41,302 nucleotides of DNA. Source: Paludibacteraceae bacterium. Its GTDB lineage: Bacteria > Bacteroidota > Bacteroidia > Bacteroidales > Paludibacteraceae. The notes beneath the pieces are model-generated. The model saw nothing but the letters and a program-made list of their open reading frames with translations, did no database searches and was not told the DNA's origin. The translations under genes were made by a program, and so were the position numbers. This document shows positions 26,939 to 35,800 of the stretch, one piece after another. Position 1 is the first letter of the stretch. The number at the start of each line of letters is the position of its first letter. The DNA lies in the NCBI GenBank assembly GCA_905234835.1, contig CAJOIZ010000022.1:1-41302 (forward strand). The letters run 5' to 3'.

Positions 26939-27784
26939 ATGTATTCAATCCGTTCAGGGAGCCGTCTTATCGAGTTGTCCTCTCCGCAGGTGATGGGGAT
27001 ATTGAATGTGACACCGGACAGTTTTTCGGTTCACTGTTCTTCGTGCAGTGAAGAGGATGTGCAGTCCGCTGTCATAGGTCTGCTTGAAGCGGGTGCGGAT
27101 ATCATTGACGTGGGCGGATACAGCACTCGTCCGGGTGCGGCAGAAGTGAGCGAGGAGGAGGAGTGGGACCGTGTGAGTACGGCTTTGCGGGTCATCCGGA
27201 AGACGCGGAAGGATACCGTCGTGTCGTTAGACACGTTCCGAAGCGGGATAGCCGAGAGGGCGATAGCGGAATACGGTGTGGATATTATCAACGACGTGTC
27301 CGGCGGGCAATGGGATGCGGAGATGTTTGATGTTGTTTCGTGCGCGCACGTACCATATATCTTAACTCACACACGGTGGATAACTCCGTCGCAGGCGTTG
27401 GCCCCTGCCGGCGATGATGTGGTGAGCGAGGTGCTGCATTTCCTTGAGGAGCGTTTGGACCGGTTGCATCGGATGGGTGTGGCGGATGTGATTGTCGATC
27501 CCGGGTTCGGTTTGGGCAAGAGCGTGGAGGAGAGTTATACGCTGCTCCGCGAGATGGAGGTGTTCCGGACGCTTCACTGCCCCGTGTTAGCAGGACTGTC
27601 GCGCAAGTCGATGCTGTTCAAGCCGCTTGGCATCGGTCCGATGGAGGCGCTGAACGCCACTACCGCTGCCAATATGTTGGCTCTGTCACACGGGGCGGAC
27701 ATCCTGCGGGTACACGACGTACGAGAGGCGCGTGAAGCAATGCGAATATACGAACTGACTTATCCAGAGCGGCATCCCGCCTGA
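26939..27784 (+). CDS. folP: Dihydropteroate synthase
   Basis: The 281-residue TIM-barrel enzyme joins p-aminobenzoate to dihydropterin pyrophosphate in folate synthesis. Family motifs are clear: VMGILNVTPDSFS, DIIDVGGYSTRPGA, DIINDVSGG, VDPGFGLGKS, and LSRKSM followed by RVHDV. The usual M-x-G motif after the fifth strand reads THTRWITP, a divergent form. The start MYSIRSGSR was chosen because a -7 box lies just upstream of it. It is 7 bp from cdaA. Confidence 0.93.
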   Translation: MYSIRSGSRLIELSSPQVMGILNVTPDSFSVHCSSCSEEDVQSAVIGLLEAGADIIDVGGYSTRPGAAEVSEEEEWDRVSTALRVIRKTRKDTVVSLDTFRSGIAERAIAEYGVDIINDVSGGQWDAEMFDVVSCAHVPYILTHTRWITPSQALAPAGDDVVSEVLHFLEERLDRLHRMGVADVIVDPGFGLGKSVEESYTLLREMEVFRTLHCPVLAGLSRKSMLFKPLGIGPMEALNATTAANMLALSHGADILRVHDVREAREAMRIYELTYPERHPA

Positions 27785-27791
27785 CAGCATT

Positions 27792-28565
27792 ATGACATTC
27801 CCTCCGTTTACACTGAAAGACCTGATTGACATTCTGCTGATTGCCACCATTCTGTACGGCGTGTTCCGTCTGCTGCGCCACAGCGGTGCGGTCAATCTGT
27901 TCTGGGGAATACTGGTGTTTATCCTGACATGGTTCTTAGTCAGTTATGTGTTCCGGTTGGAACTGACGGGTGCGTTGTTCGACCGCGTTATCAGTGCGGG
28001 TGCGATAGCGTTGATTGTCATTTTCCAGAGCGAGATCAGGACGTTCTTCAACCGATTGGGTTCCCGTATGGGTAAGATGTCACAGATGTTCCGTCCGGGT
28101 TCTCCTGACGCATCGCAGCAGGTGCTGCAGCAGGTGGTGATAGCCTGCTCCCACATGGCTAAGCAGCGGACGGGCGTGCTGATTGTGTTGGCGAACAAAC
28201 AGGATCTGGCGGGGTACATTGAGACGGGTGAACACATCGATGCTTTGGTTTCGACTCGTCTGATAGAGAATATCTTCTCCAAGAACACCCCCTTGCACGA
28301 CGGTGCTCTTATCATCCGCAATGACCGTTTGGTGAGTGCTGCCTGCGTACTTCCCATTTCCTCGAACCGCAACCTTCCCAAGCACTACGGTCTGCGCCAC
28401 CGTGCCGGATTGGGCATCTGCGAAAAGACGGATGCGGTAGCCGTGGTAGTGAGTGAGGAGACGGGGAACATCTCCGTGGCGCATGAGGAGAAAATCACGG
28501 AGGTGGCGGTGGACGAACTGTTGGACGTGCTATTAGTCGCGTTAGATTATAACAAAACGAACTAA
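27792..28565 (+). CDS. cdaA: Diadenylate cyclase CdaA
   Basis: The 257-residue membrane protein makes c-di-AMP from two ATP. It has three N-terminal transmembrane segments (residues ~10-90), then the DisA-N domain with LHDGALII and [10 protein letters not shown], the two signature motifs that bind ATP. c-di-AMP regulates cell-wall and osmolyte balance. The folP-cdaA pairing is common in Bacteroidota. No YbbR-type regulator is adjacent. Confidence 0.95.
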   Translation: MTFPPFTLKDLIDILLIATILYGVFRLLRHSGAVNLFWGILVFILTWFLVSYVFRLELTGALFDRVISAGAIALIVIFQSEIRTFFNRLGSRMGKMSQMFRPGSPDASQQVLQQVVIACSHMAKQRTGVLIVLANKQDLAGYIETGEHIDALVSTRLIENIFSKNTPLHDGALIIRNDRLVSAACVLPISSNRNLPKHYGLRHRAGLGICEKTDAVAVVVSEETGNISVAHEEKITEVAVDELLDVLLVALDYNKTN

Positions 28566-28579
28566 TCATTTATACCACT

Positions 28580-30655
28580 ATGACATACAAACGAACATTA
28601 GTTACTTCGGCACTGCCTTACGCGAACGGTCCGGTGCATATCGGTCACTTGGCGGGGGTGTATGTGCCTGCGGATATTTACGTGAGGTATTTGCGCCTTC
28701 GCGGTCAGGAGGTGCTTTTTGTGTGCGGCAGTGATGAGCACGGCGTACCCGTGACCATCCGCGCCCGCAAAGAGGGTATCACGACGCAGCAGGTGGTGGA
28801 CCGCTACCACGAACTGATCAAGCGGTCGTTTGCGGACTTCGGGATATCGTTTGATATCTATTCGCGGACCACAAGCCAAATCCATCATCAGTTTGCCGCC
28901 GACTATTTCCGCCGCCTGTACGACAACGGCAAGTTTGTGGAGCAGACCACGGAGCAGTTCTATGACCCCGAGACGGGCGAGTTCCTGACGGACCGTAATA
29001 TCCGCGGCGAGTGTCCCCACTGCCATTCGCTTGGGGCATACGGCGACCAGTGCGAGAAATGCGGTTCGGCTCTGTCGCCGGACGAGCTGATTAATCCGTA
29101 TAACGCCATCAACGGCAACAAGCTCGAGAAGAAAGCCACGTCCCACTGGTATCTGCCTTTGGACCAGTACCAGACGTGGTTGGAGCAGTGGATATTAGAG
29201 GAGCACAAGGAGTGGCGTCCGAATGTGTACGGCCAGTGCAAGTCGTGGTTGGACAGCGGTCTGAAGCCGCGTGCGGTGACCCGCGACCTCGACTGGGGCA
29301 TCCCCGTGCCTGTGGAAGGTGCGGAAGGCAAGGTGCTGTACGTATGGTTTGATGCGCCGATAGGCTATATATCCAACACGAAAGAGTTGTGCGACGCGCA
29401 GCCCGAGAAGTACGGTAAGTGGGAGACGTGGTGGAAAGACAAAGAGACGCGGCTGATTCATTTCATCGGCAAGGACAATATCGTGTTCCACTGCATTGTC
29501 TTCCCGTCGATGCTGAAGGCGGACGGGTCGTATATCCTGCCGGACAACGTACCGTCGAACGAGTTCCTGAACCTTGAGGGCGACAAGATTTCCACTTCGC
29601 GCAACTGGGCGGTATGGCTGAACGAGTACTTGGACGACTTCCCCGGCAAGCAGGATGTACTGCGTTACGTACTGACAGCCAATGCGCCGGAGACGAAGGA
29701 CAACGACTTCACGTGGTCGGATTTCCAAGCGCGTAACAACAACGAACTGGTGGCGATATACGGCAATTTCGTTAACCGTGCATTAGTACTGACGCGCAAG
29801 TACTTCGGCGGCAAAGTGCCTGAGTGTCACGCGCTGACCGAATACGACCAACAGACCATCGCCAATTTCCGCGATGTGAAAGAGCGGTTAGAGGGTCTGT
29901 TGGACACGTTCCATTTCCGCGATGCGCAGAAGGAGGTGATGAACCTTGCCCGCATAGGCAACAAGTACCTTGCTGACACGGAGCCGTGGAGTACCGCCAA
30001 GACGGATATGGAGCGCACTTCGACTATCTTAGGCATCGCTTTGCAGATAGTAGCCAACCTGAGCATCGCCTTCGAGCCTTTCCTTCCGTTCTCGTCCAAG
30101 CGTCTGAGAGAGATGCTGCGCGTGACGGACCTGCGCTGGGAGCAATTAGGTAAACTGGATCTGCTGCCTGCCGGTCACGAACTGGGCGAGGTGTCGCTGC
30201 TGTTCGAGAAGATAGAGGATGCTGCCGTGCAGGGTCAGTTGGACCGTTTGGCACGTATTAAGGCGGAGAACGAGCGTCTGCAGAAAGAGGAGGACATGAA
30301 GAACTGGCAGCCCGTGCCGGTCAAGGATGCCACTTCCATAGACGATTTCGACAAAATGGATATCCGTGTGGCGACCGTATTGGATTGCCAGCCCGTGAAG
30401 AAATCCGAGCGGCTGCTTGCCTTCCGTCTGGATGATGGTATGGGCGGTCGCACGATACTGAGCGGCATAGCGCAGAGTTATCCCGACCCGTCCGTGCTGA
30501 TTGGCAAACAGGTGCTTTACATCGCCAATTTCCCGCCTCGCAAGATGATGGGTCAGACGAGCGAGGGTATGATACTGAGTGCGGTGAACGCGGACGGCAA
30601 ATTGGTTGTTACGACCGTCAGCAAGGAGGTCCGCAACGGTGCGCAGGTAGGATGA
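28580..30655 (+). CDS. metG: Methionyl-tRNA synthetase
   Basis: The 691-residue enzyme charges tRNA-Met. It has the HIGH motif (PVHIGHLAG), the zinc-binding insert CPHCHS..CEKCG, and the KMSKS-equivalent [10 protein letters not shown] near residue 334. A C-terminal tRNA-binding domain ([14 protein letters not shown] and [18 protein letters not shown]/Trbp111 type) is fused as in many Bacteroidota. It ends in a hairpin terminator that faces an initiator tRNA gene. Confidence 0.98.
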   Translation: MTYKRTLVTSALPYANGPVHIGHLAGVYVPADIYVRYLRLRGQEVLFVCGSDEHGVPVTIRARKEGITTQQVVDRYHELIKRSFADFGISFDIYSRTTSQIHHQFAADYFRRLYDNGKFVEQTTEQFYDPETGEFLTDRNIRGECPHCHSLGAYGDQCEKCGSALSPDELINPYNAINGNKLEKKATSHWYLPLDQYQTWLEQWILEEHKEWRPNVYGQCKSWLDSGLKPRAVTRDLDWGIPVPVEGAEGKVLYVWFDAPIGYISNTKELCDAQPEKYGKWETWWKDKETRLIHFIGKDNIVFHCIVFPSMLKADGSYILPDNVPSNEFLNLEGDKISTSRNWAVWLNEYLDDFPGKQDVLRYVLTANAPETKDNDFTWSDFQARNNNELVAIYGNFVNRALVLTRKYFGGKVPECHALTEYDQQTIANFRDVKERLEGLLDTFHFRDAQKEVMNLARIGNKYLADTEPWSTAKTDMERTSTILGIALQIVANLSIAFEPFLPFSSKRLREMLRVTDLRWEQLGKLDLLPAGHELGEVSLLFEKIEDAAVQGQLDRLARIKAENERLQKEEDMKNWQPVPVKDATSIDDFDKMDIRVATVLDCQPVKKSERLLAFRLDDGMGGRTILSGIAQSYPDPSVLIGKQVLYIANFPPRKMMGQTSEGMILSAVNADGKLVVTTVSKEVRNGAQVG

Positions 30656-30663
30656 CAACAAAG

Positions 30664-30700
30664 AGCAATGCCGGATGATGGCGAATCAACCGGCATTGCT
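30664..30700. terminator. Hairpin terminator after metG
   Basis: An 11-bp stem (AGCAATGCCGG with CCGGCATTGCT) closes on a 15-base loop and is followed by TTCTT. It lies 8 bp after the metG stop, and the convergent tRNA gene ends 5 bp beyond. Confidence 0.8.
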
Positions 30701-30704
30701 TTCT

Positions 30705-30779
<75 letters not shown>

Positions 30780-30808
30780 ATATATTAGGACGCTTCCTAA
30801 TCGGACTG

Positions 30809-30839
30809 CAAAAGTACCGCTAATTTTTATACTGACAAA
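30809..30839 (-). promoter_or_regulatory. Promoter of the initiator tRNA gene
   Basis: On the minus strand TTTG (30836-30839), a 19-bp spacer and TACTTTTG (30809-30816) match the Bacteroidota consensus. The tRNA 5' end lies 29 bp downstream of the -7 box. Confidence 0.85.
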
Positions 30840-30843
30840 CTTT

Positions 30844-30877
30844 TTTGTCAAAAAAGTGCATTTTTTTACTGTTTTTG
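30844..30877 (+). promoter_or_regulatory. Possible promoter of the RNase H gene
   Basis: TTTG (30844-30847), a 22-bp spacer and TGTTTTTG (30870-30877) give a one-mismatch form, 23 bp before the start codon. Confidence 0.4.
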
Positions 30878-30899
30878 CATCATTTTACAGACTGTTTTT

Positions 30900-31346
30900 A
30901 TGCTTTCCCAACCTCAATGTCCCGCTTTGGCAGTAGATGCGGCGTGTTCGGGCAATCCCGGAACGCTTGAGTTCCGTGCCGTGTTGGTGGACTCTCCGAC
31001 CGGTACCAATTCTGCGAACGGCACCCAGATTTTTCATCGCGGTCCCTATGCCGAGGGTACGAACAATATCGGTGAGTTCCTTGCCGTGGTTTTAGGCTTG
31101 GCGTACCTGCAGAAGTACCATCTGTCGTGGCCTATCTATACGGACAGCGTCACGGCTATTTCGTGGGTCCGTCAGCGCAAATGCAAGAGCAAGGTGGTGT
31201 GGGGGAAGCAGAACGAGGAGCTGTTTCATCTCGTCCGGAAGGCGGAGTTTTGGCTTCATACGCACAACTGGACCACTCCCGTATTGAAATGGGAAACGCG
31301 GTTATGGGGAGAGATACCGGCTGATTTCGGGAGGAAAGGGGGATGA
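30900..31346 (+). CDS. Ribonuclease H type 1 domain protein
   Basis: The 148-residue protein is an RNase H1-fold enzyme that cuts RNA in RNA-DNA hybrids. The four acidic metal ligands are visible: Asp13 (AVDAACSGNPG), Glu59 (GTNNIGEFLAVVLGL), Asp82 (IYTDSVTAISWV) and Asp142 (EIPADFGR). There is no N-terminal hybrid-binding domain. Nothing suggests a retroelement nearby, so this is taken as a housekeeping hybrid-removal enzyme. Confidence 0.9.
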   Translation: MLSQPQCPALAVDAACSGNPGTLEFRAVLVDSPTGTNSANGTQIFHRGPYAEGTNNIGEFLAVVLGLAYLQKYHLSWPIYTDSVTAISWVRQRKCKSKVVWGKQNEELFHLVRKAEFWLHTHNWTTPVLKWETRLWGEIPADFGRKGG

Positions 31347-31350
31347 GATT

Positions 31351-31468
31351 AGTTGATAGTTGAAAGTTGATAGTTGAGAGAAGTTTGGGAGTTGAGAGTT
31401 GATAGTTTATGATTTATGGTTTCAAATTTATGATTTCAAATTTCAAGTTTATGATTTCAGGTTGCAGG
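31351..31468. repeat. 7-bp tandem repeats, two blocks
   Basis: Block one (31351-31378) is four units of AGTTGAN. Block two (31406-31468) is nine units mixing TTTATGA, TTTCAAA and close variants. Both lie after the RNase H gene, before the terminator. The spacer 31347-31589 has no gene. Confidence 0.85.
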
Positions 31469-31474
31469 TAAGAT

Positions 31475-31513
31475 AAAAAAGATTGTCCGATTAAGAACCG
31501 GACAATCTTTTTT
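31475..31513. terminator. Bidirectional terminator between RNase H and HU genes
   Basis: A 15-bp stem (AAAAAAGATTGTCCG and its complement) closes on a 9-base loop. The A-run on the left and T-run on the right serve either strand. Confidence 0.9.
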
Positions 31514-31589
31514 TTGACTGTGACTGACTTAATCAGAAAGTCATTGTCAAAGAGTCGTAATTAACAAACCAATTATCAAAGAGCTATTA

Positions 31590-31853
31590 TTAGAGAGCCA
31601 TCTTGGCACCGGCTTTGAACTTAACAACGTTCTTAGCGGGGATGTTAATAGCTTTGCCGTTAGCGGGGTTGACACCCTTGCGAGCAGCACGTTTGGCAAC
31701 GGAGAAGGTTCCGAAACCAATGAGTTGTACGTTTTCGCCTTTTTTCAAAGCTTCGATAACAACTTCCATAGCAGCCTCTACGGCTTTTGCTGCATCGACT
31801 TTCGTCATTTCAGCTTTTGCTGCGATAGCAGCAACGAGTTCACCTTTGTTCAT
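31590..31853 (-). CDS. HU-family DNA-binding protein
   Basis: The 87-residue protein is a single-domain HU/IHF protein with the helices MNKGELVAAIAAKAEMTKVDAAKAVE (in part). It has the arm strand VQLIGFGTFSVAKRAARKG and the signature NPANGKAINIPAKNVVKFKAGAKM. It bends and compacts DNA as a dimer. The start MNKGELV was chosen because it matches the family. The frame is open upstream but crosses the promoter. Confidence 0.95.
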   Translation of the reverse strand: MNKGELVAAIAAKAEMTKVDAAKAVEAAMEVVIEALKKGENVQLIGFGTFSVAKRAARKGVNPANGKAINIPAKNVVKFKAGAKMAL

Positions 31854-31910
31854 AGTAGATAAATTTATAATTAAACGTTTAATTAATAGGATTAGTCCTA
31901 CTTTCGGTCG

Positions 31911-31941
31911 CAAAGATACAGCCTTTTTCCAATCAACCAAA
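31911..31941 (-). promoter_or_regulatory. Promoter of the HU gene
   Basis: On the minus strand TTTG (31938-31941), a 19-bp spacer and TATCTTTG (31911-31918) match the Bacteroidota consensus, 57 bp before the start codon. Confidence 0.85.
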
Positions 31942-32113
31942 TTGTTTTGCAAAAAAAGATGATTTTTTACTTACTTTTCGGCATTTTCTTCGGTATCTCA
32001 TTGCCAATGTGCGTGTTTCTGCTCATGTTTCCGCTCCTTTTGAGTCCTGTATCCCAGAAAAAAAAAGCACTCGCGTAACCGATGAATAAAGGGATGAAGG
32101 CACTTTTTGAACA

Positions 32114-32157
32114 GGCAATGAACGACGAATGAAAGACGAATGAACAACGAATGAACA
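32114..32157. repeat. 11-bp tandem repeat, four units
   Basis: Units at 32114, 32125, 32136 and 32147 follow ACGAATGAACA, the first diverged (GGCAATGAACG). They lie between the HU promoter and the DUF4143 remnant. The spacer 31854-32197 otherwise holds only the HU promoter. Confidence 0.85.
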
Positions 32158-32197
32158 GGAACGCCGCTTCTTTTTGCAAAAAATGCGCATAAAACAA

Positions 32198-32477
32198 TCA
32201 GAGAAGGCCTGTCATATAGAACGGCACCAACAGCACATCCCCGTCCTTGCGCAAGTCTTTCGTATAAACTACGTAGCGGTTCCCAATCCGCGAAGAATAC
32301 TTCTTGCAGAACGCGTCCAAAGAAGCGTGGGACTTATAATTGGATGATTTGGATTCTATAGGGCATATCTTCGCTCCTCTTGAAATCAGGAAATCAATCT
32401 CATAATTGTGTTTGTCGTCTTTTGGGAAAATGTGATAGAACAACTCATTTCCCGCTGCCACAAGCGTTTCATAAAAT
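32198..32477 (-). pseudogene. C-terminal remnant of a DUF4143 ATP-binding protein
   Basis: The frame encodes about 90 residues (VAAGNELFYH, YEIDFLISRG, CPIESKSSNYKSHASLDAF, RYVVYTKDLRKDGD). This matches the extreme C-terminus of the common AAA ATPase-DUF4143 proteins, a nuclease-like fold. The ATPase and most of DUF4143 are missing. The frame continues upstream to a stop near 32477. A -7 box (TATCTTTG, minus strand, 32541-32548) survives upstream, so the gene was probably deleted internally. A 87-residue product from Met at 32461 remains possible. Confidence 0.75.
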
Positions 32478-32540
32478 ACTTACACCTTTTTGAGATTACT
32501 GATTTTGTTTTTCAATACACGTTTTTGAGGTTTTGGGCGG

Positions 32541-32572
32541 CAAAGATACAATAAATACTCGGCAAATTTCAA
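32541..32572 (-). promoter_or_regulatory. Promoter left upstream of the DUF4143 remnant
   Basis: The minus strand reads TATCTTTG (32541-32548) with TTG (32570-32572) 21 bp upstream. Either the deleted ATPase gene used it, or it is fortuitous. Confidence 0.45.
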
Positions 32573-32602
32573 GTTGCAATTTTATGATTGCAAGTTACAA
32601 AT

Positions 32603-32644
32603 GTACTGCCCCTATACAGTAATTGTGCTGTAGAGGGGCAGTAC
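32603..32644. other. Hairpin-forming inverted repeat
   Basis: The 17-base arms GTACTGCCCCTATACAG and CTGTAGAGGGGCAGTAC differ from perfect pairing at one position and close on an 8-base loop. No T-run follows on either side. It lies about 145 bp past the end of the 2007-residue gene, next to its 22-bp array, and could end that transcript. Confidence 0.8.
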
Positions 32645-32805
32645 TTGATATACGGGCAGGTACTTGTGCTGTTCTGTCTCAGTACCTGATGATACCCATA
32701 TTAATACCTGAATATACCCATATTAGTACCTGATTATACTCATATTAGTACCTGATGATACCCATATTAATACTTGATTATACCCATATCAATACTTGAT
32801 AATCC
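32641..32805. repeat. 22-bp tandem repeat at the 3' end of the 2007-residue gene
   Basis: Five clear units start at 32682, 32704, 32726, 32748 and 32770, each beginning RTACYTGA and ending CATATTA or CATATCA. A partial unit at 32792 runs into the gene. Two degraded units (32641, 32660) precede them. The stop codon and the last codons of the gene (RIIKY) lie in the last units. The spacer 32462-32788 holds this array, the hairpin, the promoter near 32541 and no gene that I can support. Confidence 0.92.
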
Positions 32806-35800
32806 GTTGGGTGAAGGAGGCGGATGGGGTGTTGACCACGACGAGGTGGATGCCTGCCGGCAGGGCGGACGCATCCACCCGCTGTCCGCTGCGGACCTGC
32901 TCCAGCGTCAGAAGCAGCTTGCCCGACATGCTGTAAACACGCAGGCTGAACACGCCTTCCACACCGGTCACCACAAACGAGTCACGGACACGTGCGGGAG
33001 TCACTTGCATACTGCTGCCGCTCACTTCCTCCGTGCGGGTCTCGACAGAGACAGTGTAGTGCCAGGTCCTCACCTCGCTCGAACCCTTGCCGTCAATGAC
33101 CGCCACAGCCGCGAGGGTGGTCTCCGCGTTGATGACAACAGGCGTGCCGTCGTAGAGGATGCGGGTGTCGGAATCCAAAGGACTGCTGCCGTCGAGCGTG
33201 TAATAGATCGCCGCGCCTTCGGTCTTGCAGGTCAGGGTGATTTCCGCGCCTTTCGCCACCTCGGTCTCCGTGGCTACAGAGGCTTCGGGAGCCTCAATCA
33301 CCAACGGGAGTTCCGTAACCACTTTCACCAGTGTGCTTGTGGTCAGTGCGGGGTCATCCATTGTGAATGTGGCAATCTCCTCACCCGGCAGGTCGCCCTG
33401 TATGGTCACATCCGCCTCGCCGTTCGCGTCAAGAACAACCTCTGTCTGTGTCGCGGAAGCGATGATACCCGATAGGCAGGTCACCGTCACCTTCTTGCCT
33501 GCGGCAGCGGCGGCGGGTGTCCCCTTCACGCGGATGGTTCCCGTACCCTGGTACTCGACATACACTTTCCTTGCTGCCTCAAGGCTCTTGAGTTCCCGTT
33601 CAATCGGCAGAACCGCCTCGTAGGGTTCGTCCATCTCGATGCCGGCATAGCTCTTCACCTGTCCGGAGACAATCAGGGTCACTTCCATTGCCGTGAACGG
33701 CGTTGCGGGCACGAAGCGCAGCTGCGACGCATAGGCGGCTCCGTCGGGCGCCTCTTCCTCGTCGGTCAGCGAGATAACGCCTTCTACGGCTGTGCCGTTC
33801 TCCTTCACGGTAATCTGTTCCGTGGTCAGAAGGGCGGGCAGCATATAGCTGTCGAACTTCACGGTCACGGCATCCTCGTAGGCGTGCGCCGTCTCCACCT
33901 TGGGCAGTCTGGAACGGACGATAGGAATGTTGACATCCAATTGCGGGGGCGGCACGGGCAGCCATTCCGAAGCGGCGTTATCATATCCTTCCTTCTGCAC
34001 GCGCACCTGCCATAGTCCCTGCGGCACATCCCACTGGTACATGCCGTCAGACTTGGTTATCTGCGGGTTCACCTGCTCATAATTCTCGGCATCCCACATC
34101 ACATCCCTCTCGCCGGCGGCGTTGCCGTTGTCGTTGAGGAGGATATCTTTGTAGCAGATGGTCGCTGTGGCGCCTTCCACGCGGTTGGACGGCACTGCCT
34201 CGTAAACATACCCTTGCGGGTCGATAAGCGGTCTCACTCTCCTGGTGCACCACCGGGTCGAAGTAGGCGGAAAACCTCTCAGTCTGTCACGTTCGTAGGC
34301 TGCTTTATTATCACTGTAATCATCATCCTTGAAATCATCGTCATCGTCATTGTCATCATCATCATCGTCATCCTTATCTTCGTCACGGTTACAGTCTTTA
34401 GCATCATCTATATCCCGCTGAAGTTTTTTGAAGTCGTCCATAATTCCTCTTCCCCATTCTTCACACATCTGTCTGAACTTTTGGTATTCTTTGTCAAAGT
34501 CAAGATTACACCACGTTTCATAGTCAAGAATATTGATATCCAGCGCGCTTTTTGCGAATCCCACCTGACTGGCTACTGCTTTTCCGGCATCACTGTTACG
34601 GATGTTCTGGTATTTACTATACCATCTCCCCGCTCTGCCTCCTAATTTTATTCCCCATCCGGATCCTGATGCCACGGTACCGAGAGCGAACAAAAGACCA
34701 TCCGTCGCCGCCTTGTGTTCCAACTCAGACCAGAATGCCCTCTGGACATCCTCCAATTGGTGAAGGAACTTAAGTCTCTCGCCTCTCAAGCGGCTCAATC
34801 GATCGTAGAACTCGTGCTGCTGCTCTTTCGAATGTGCTTCAACATTCTTGCCGGTTACACAATATTCACCAATTGAATGTGATATTTCTTTGTCTCTCTT
34901 ATCAAAGGCTTTGCGTGCCCGTTCCAGTCGGATTGTCATCTCGTCCATATGCGAGAAGCCATCTATGTAATCCTTCAATCCTATGATATTCAATAAACCG
35001 GAACCTATGTTGCCGCTTATTTCCCCAAGTTTCCAAATGTCTATGCCAGACGGATTCCACATTCTGGGATTGACAGGTCTTTTGCCCGGCATAGCGCCCA
35101 AGTCATCCAACTCGGCATAGGTGATAACCATCCGCAATGCGACATGTTCATTCATATCCATAAGAATCAACGCCGCCTCTTCTCTCCCGTCCACCAATGC
35201 GACAACAAGTGTATCCTCGTCACTGCGATAAACGAACGGTCCGCTTTCCCTCGAGAGTTCCCATGCTTCGTCAAAGTCCATCTCTGTCATAGTGAAATCA
35301 TACGGGTCTTTTCCGCTTACCGTATATTTCAGGTTGAGCGTCTCTTCGTCACCCGGCAGCAATTCGGTTTTTCCTTTTTCAGCGGCTTTGACGGCGGCTT
35401 GTGTCACCTTCGCTACAATATCCTTATTAGTCTCCGCCAGATCCGCATTCTCTTCTTCGCTAATAGATGAGTATTCTCCTTCTGCATAAGCGTAGGCAGA
35501 AACCGGCAGTTTGGATGAACTCGGATAGCCGGTCGAGGCATAATAACATTTCTGTGCGGCATCGTATTTCGCTTTCAATGTGCGGGTGGTTCCGTCTGAC
35601 GCCAGCACTTTAATCTTTACGTCATTTGTTTTGGACTGATCCAAGTCGTCAAACAAAGCGACAAAGGTGAATTTCGTAGTATAAGGAAGATTCGCCATCC
35701 ACGACCCTTGCCAATGTTCGGTCCAGTACTTCTGTAACACATAAGTATATGACTTCGCGCTTATGCTGTTTTCAAAAAAGTTGAAAACCACCGGTGTCTT

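Noticed and set aside
30900..31346. RNase H as part of a retroelement
   Set aside because: No reverse transcriptase, integrase or terminal repeats are nearby.
31967..32197. 76-residue frame between HU and the DUF4143 remnant
   Set aside because: It runs through an 11-bp array, has Phe/Ser-rich composition and no conserved motif.
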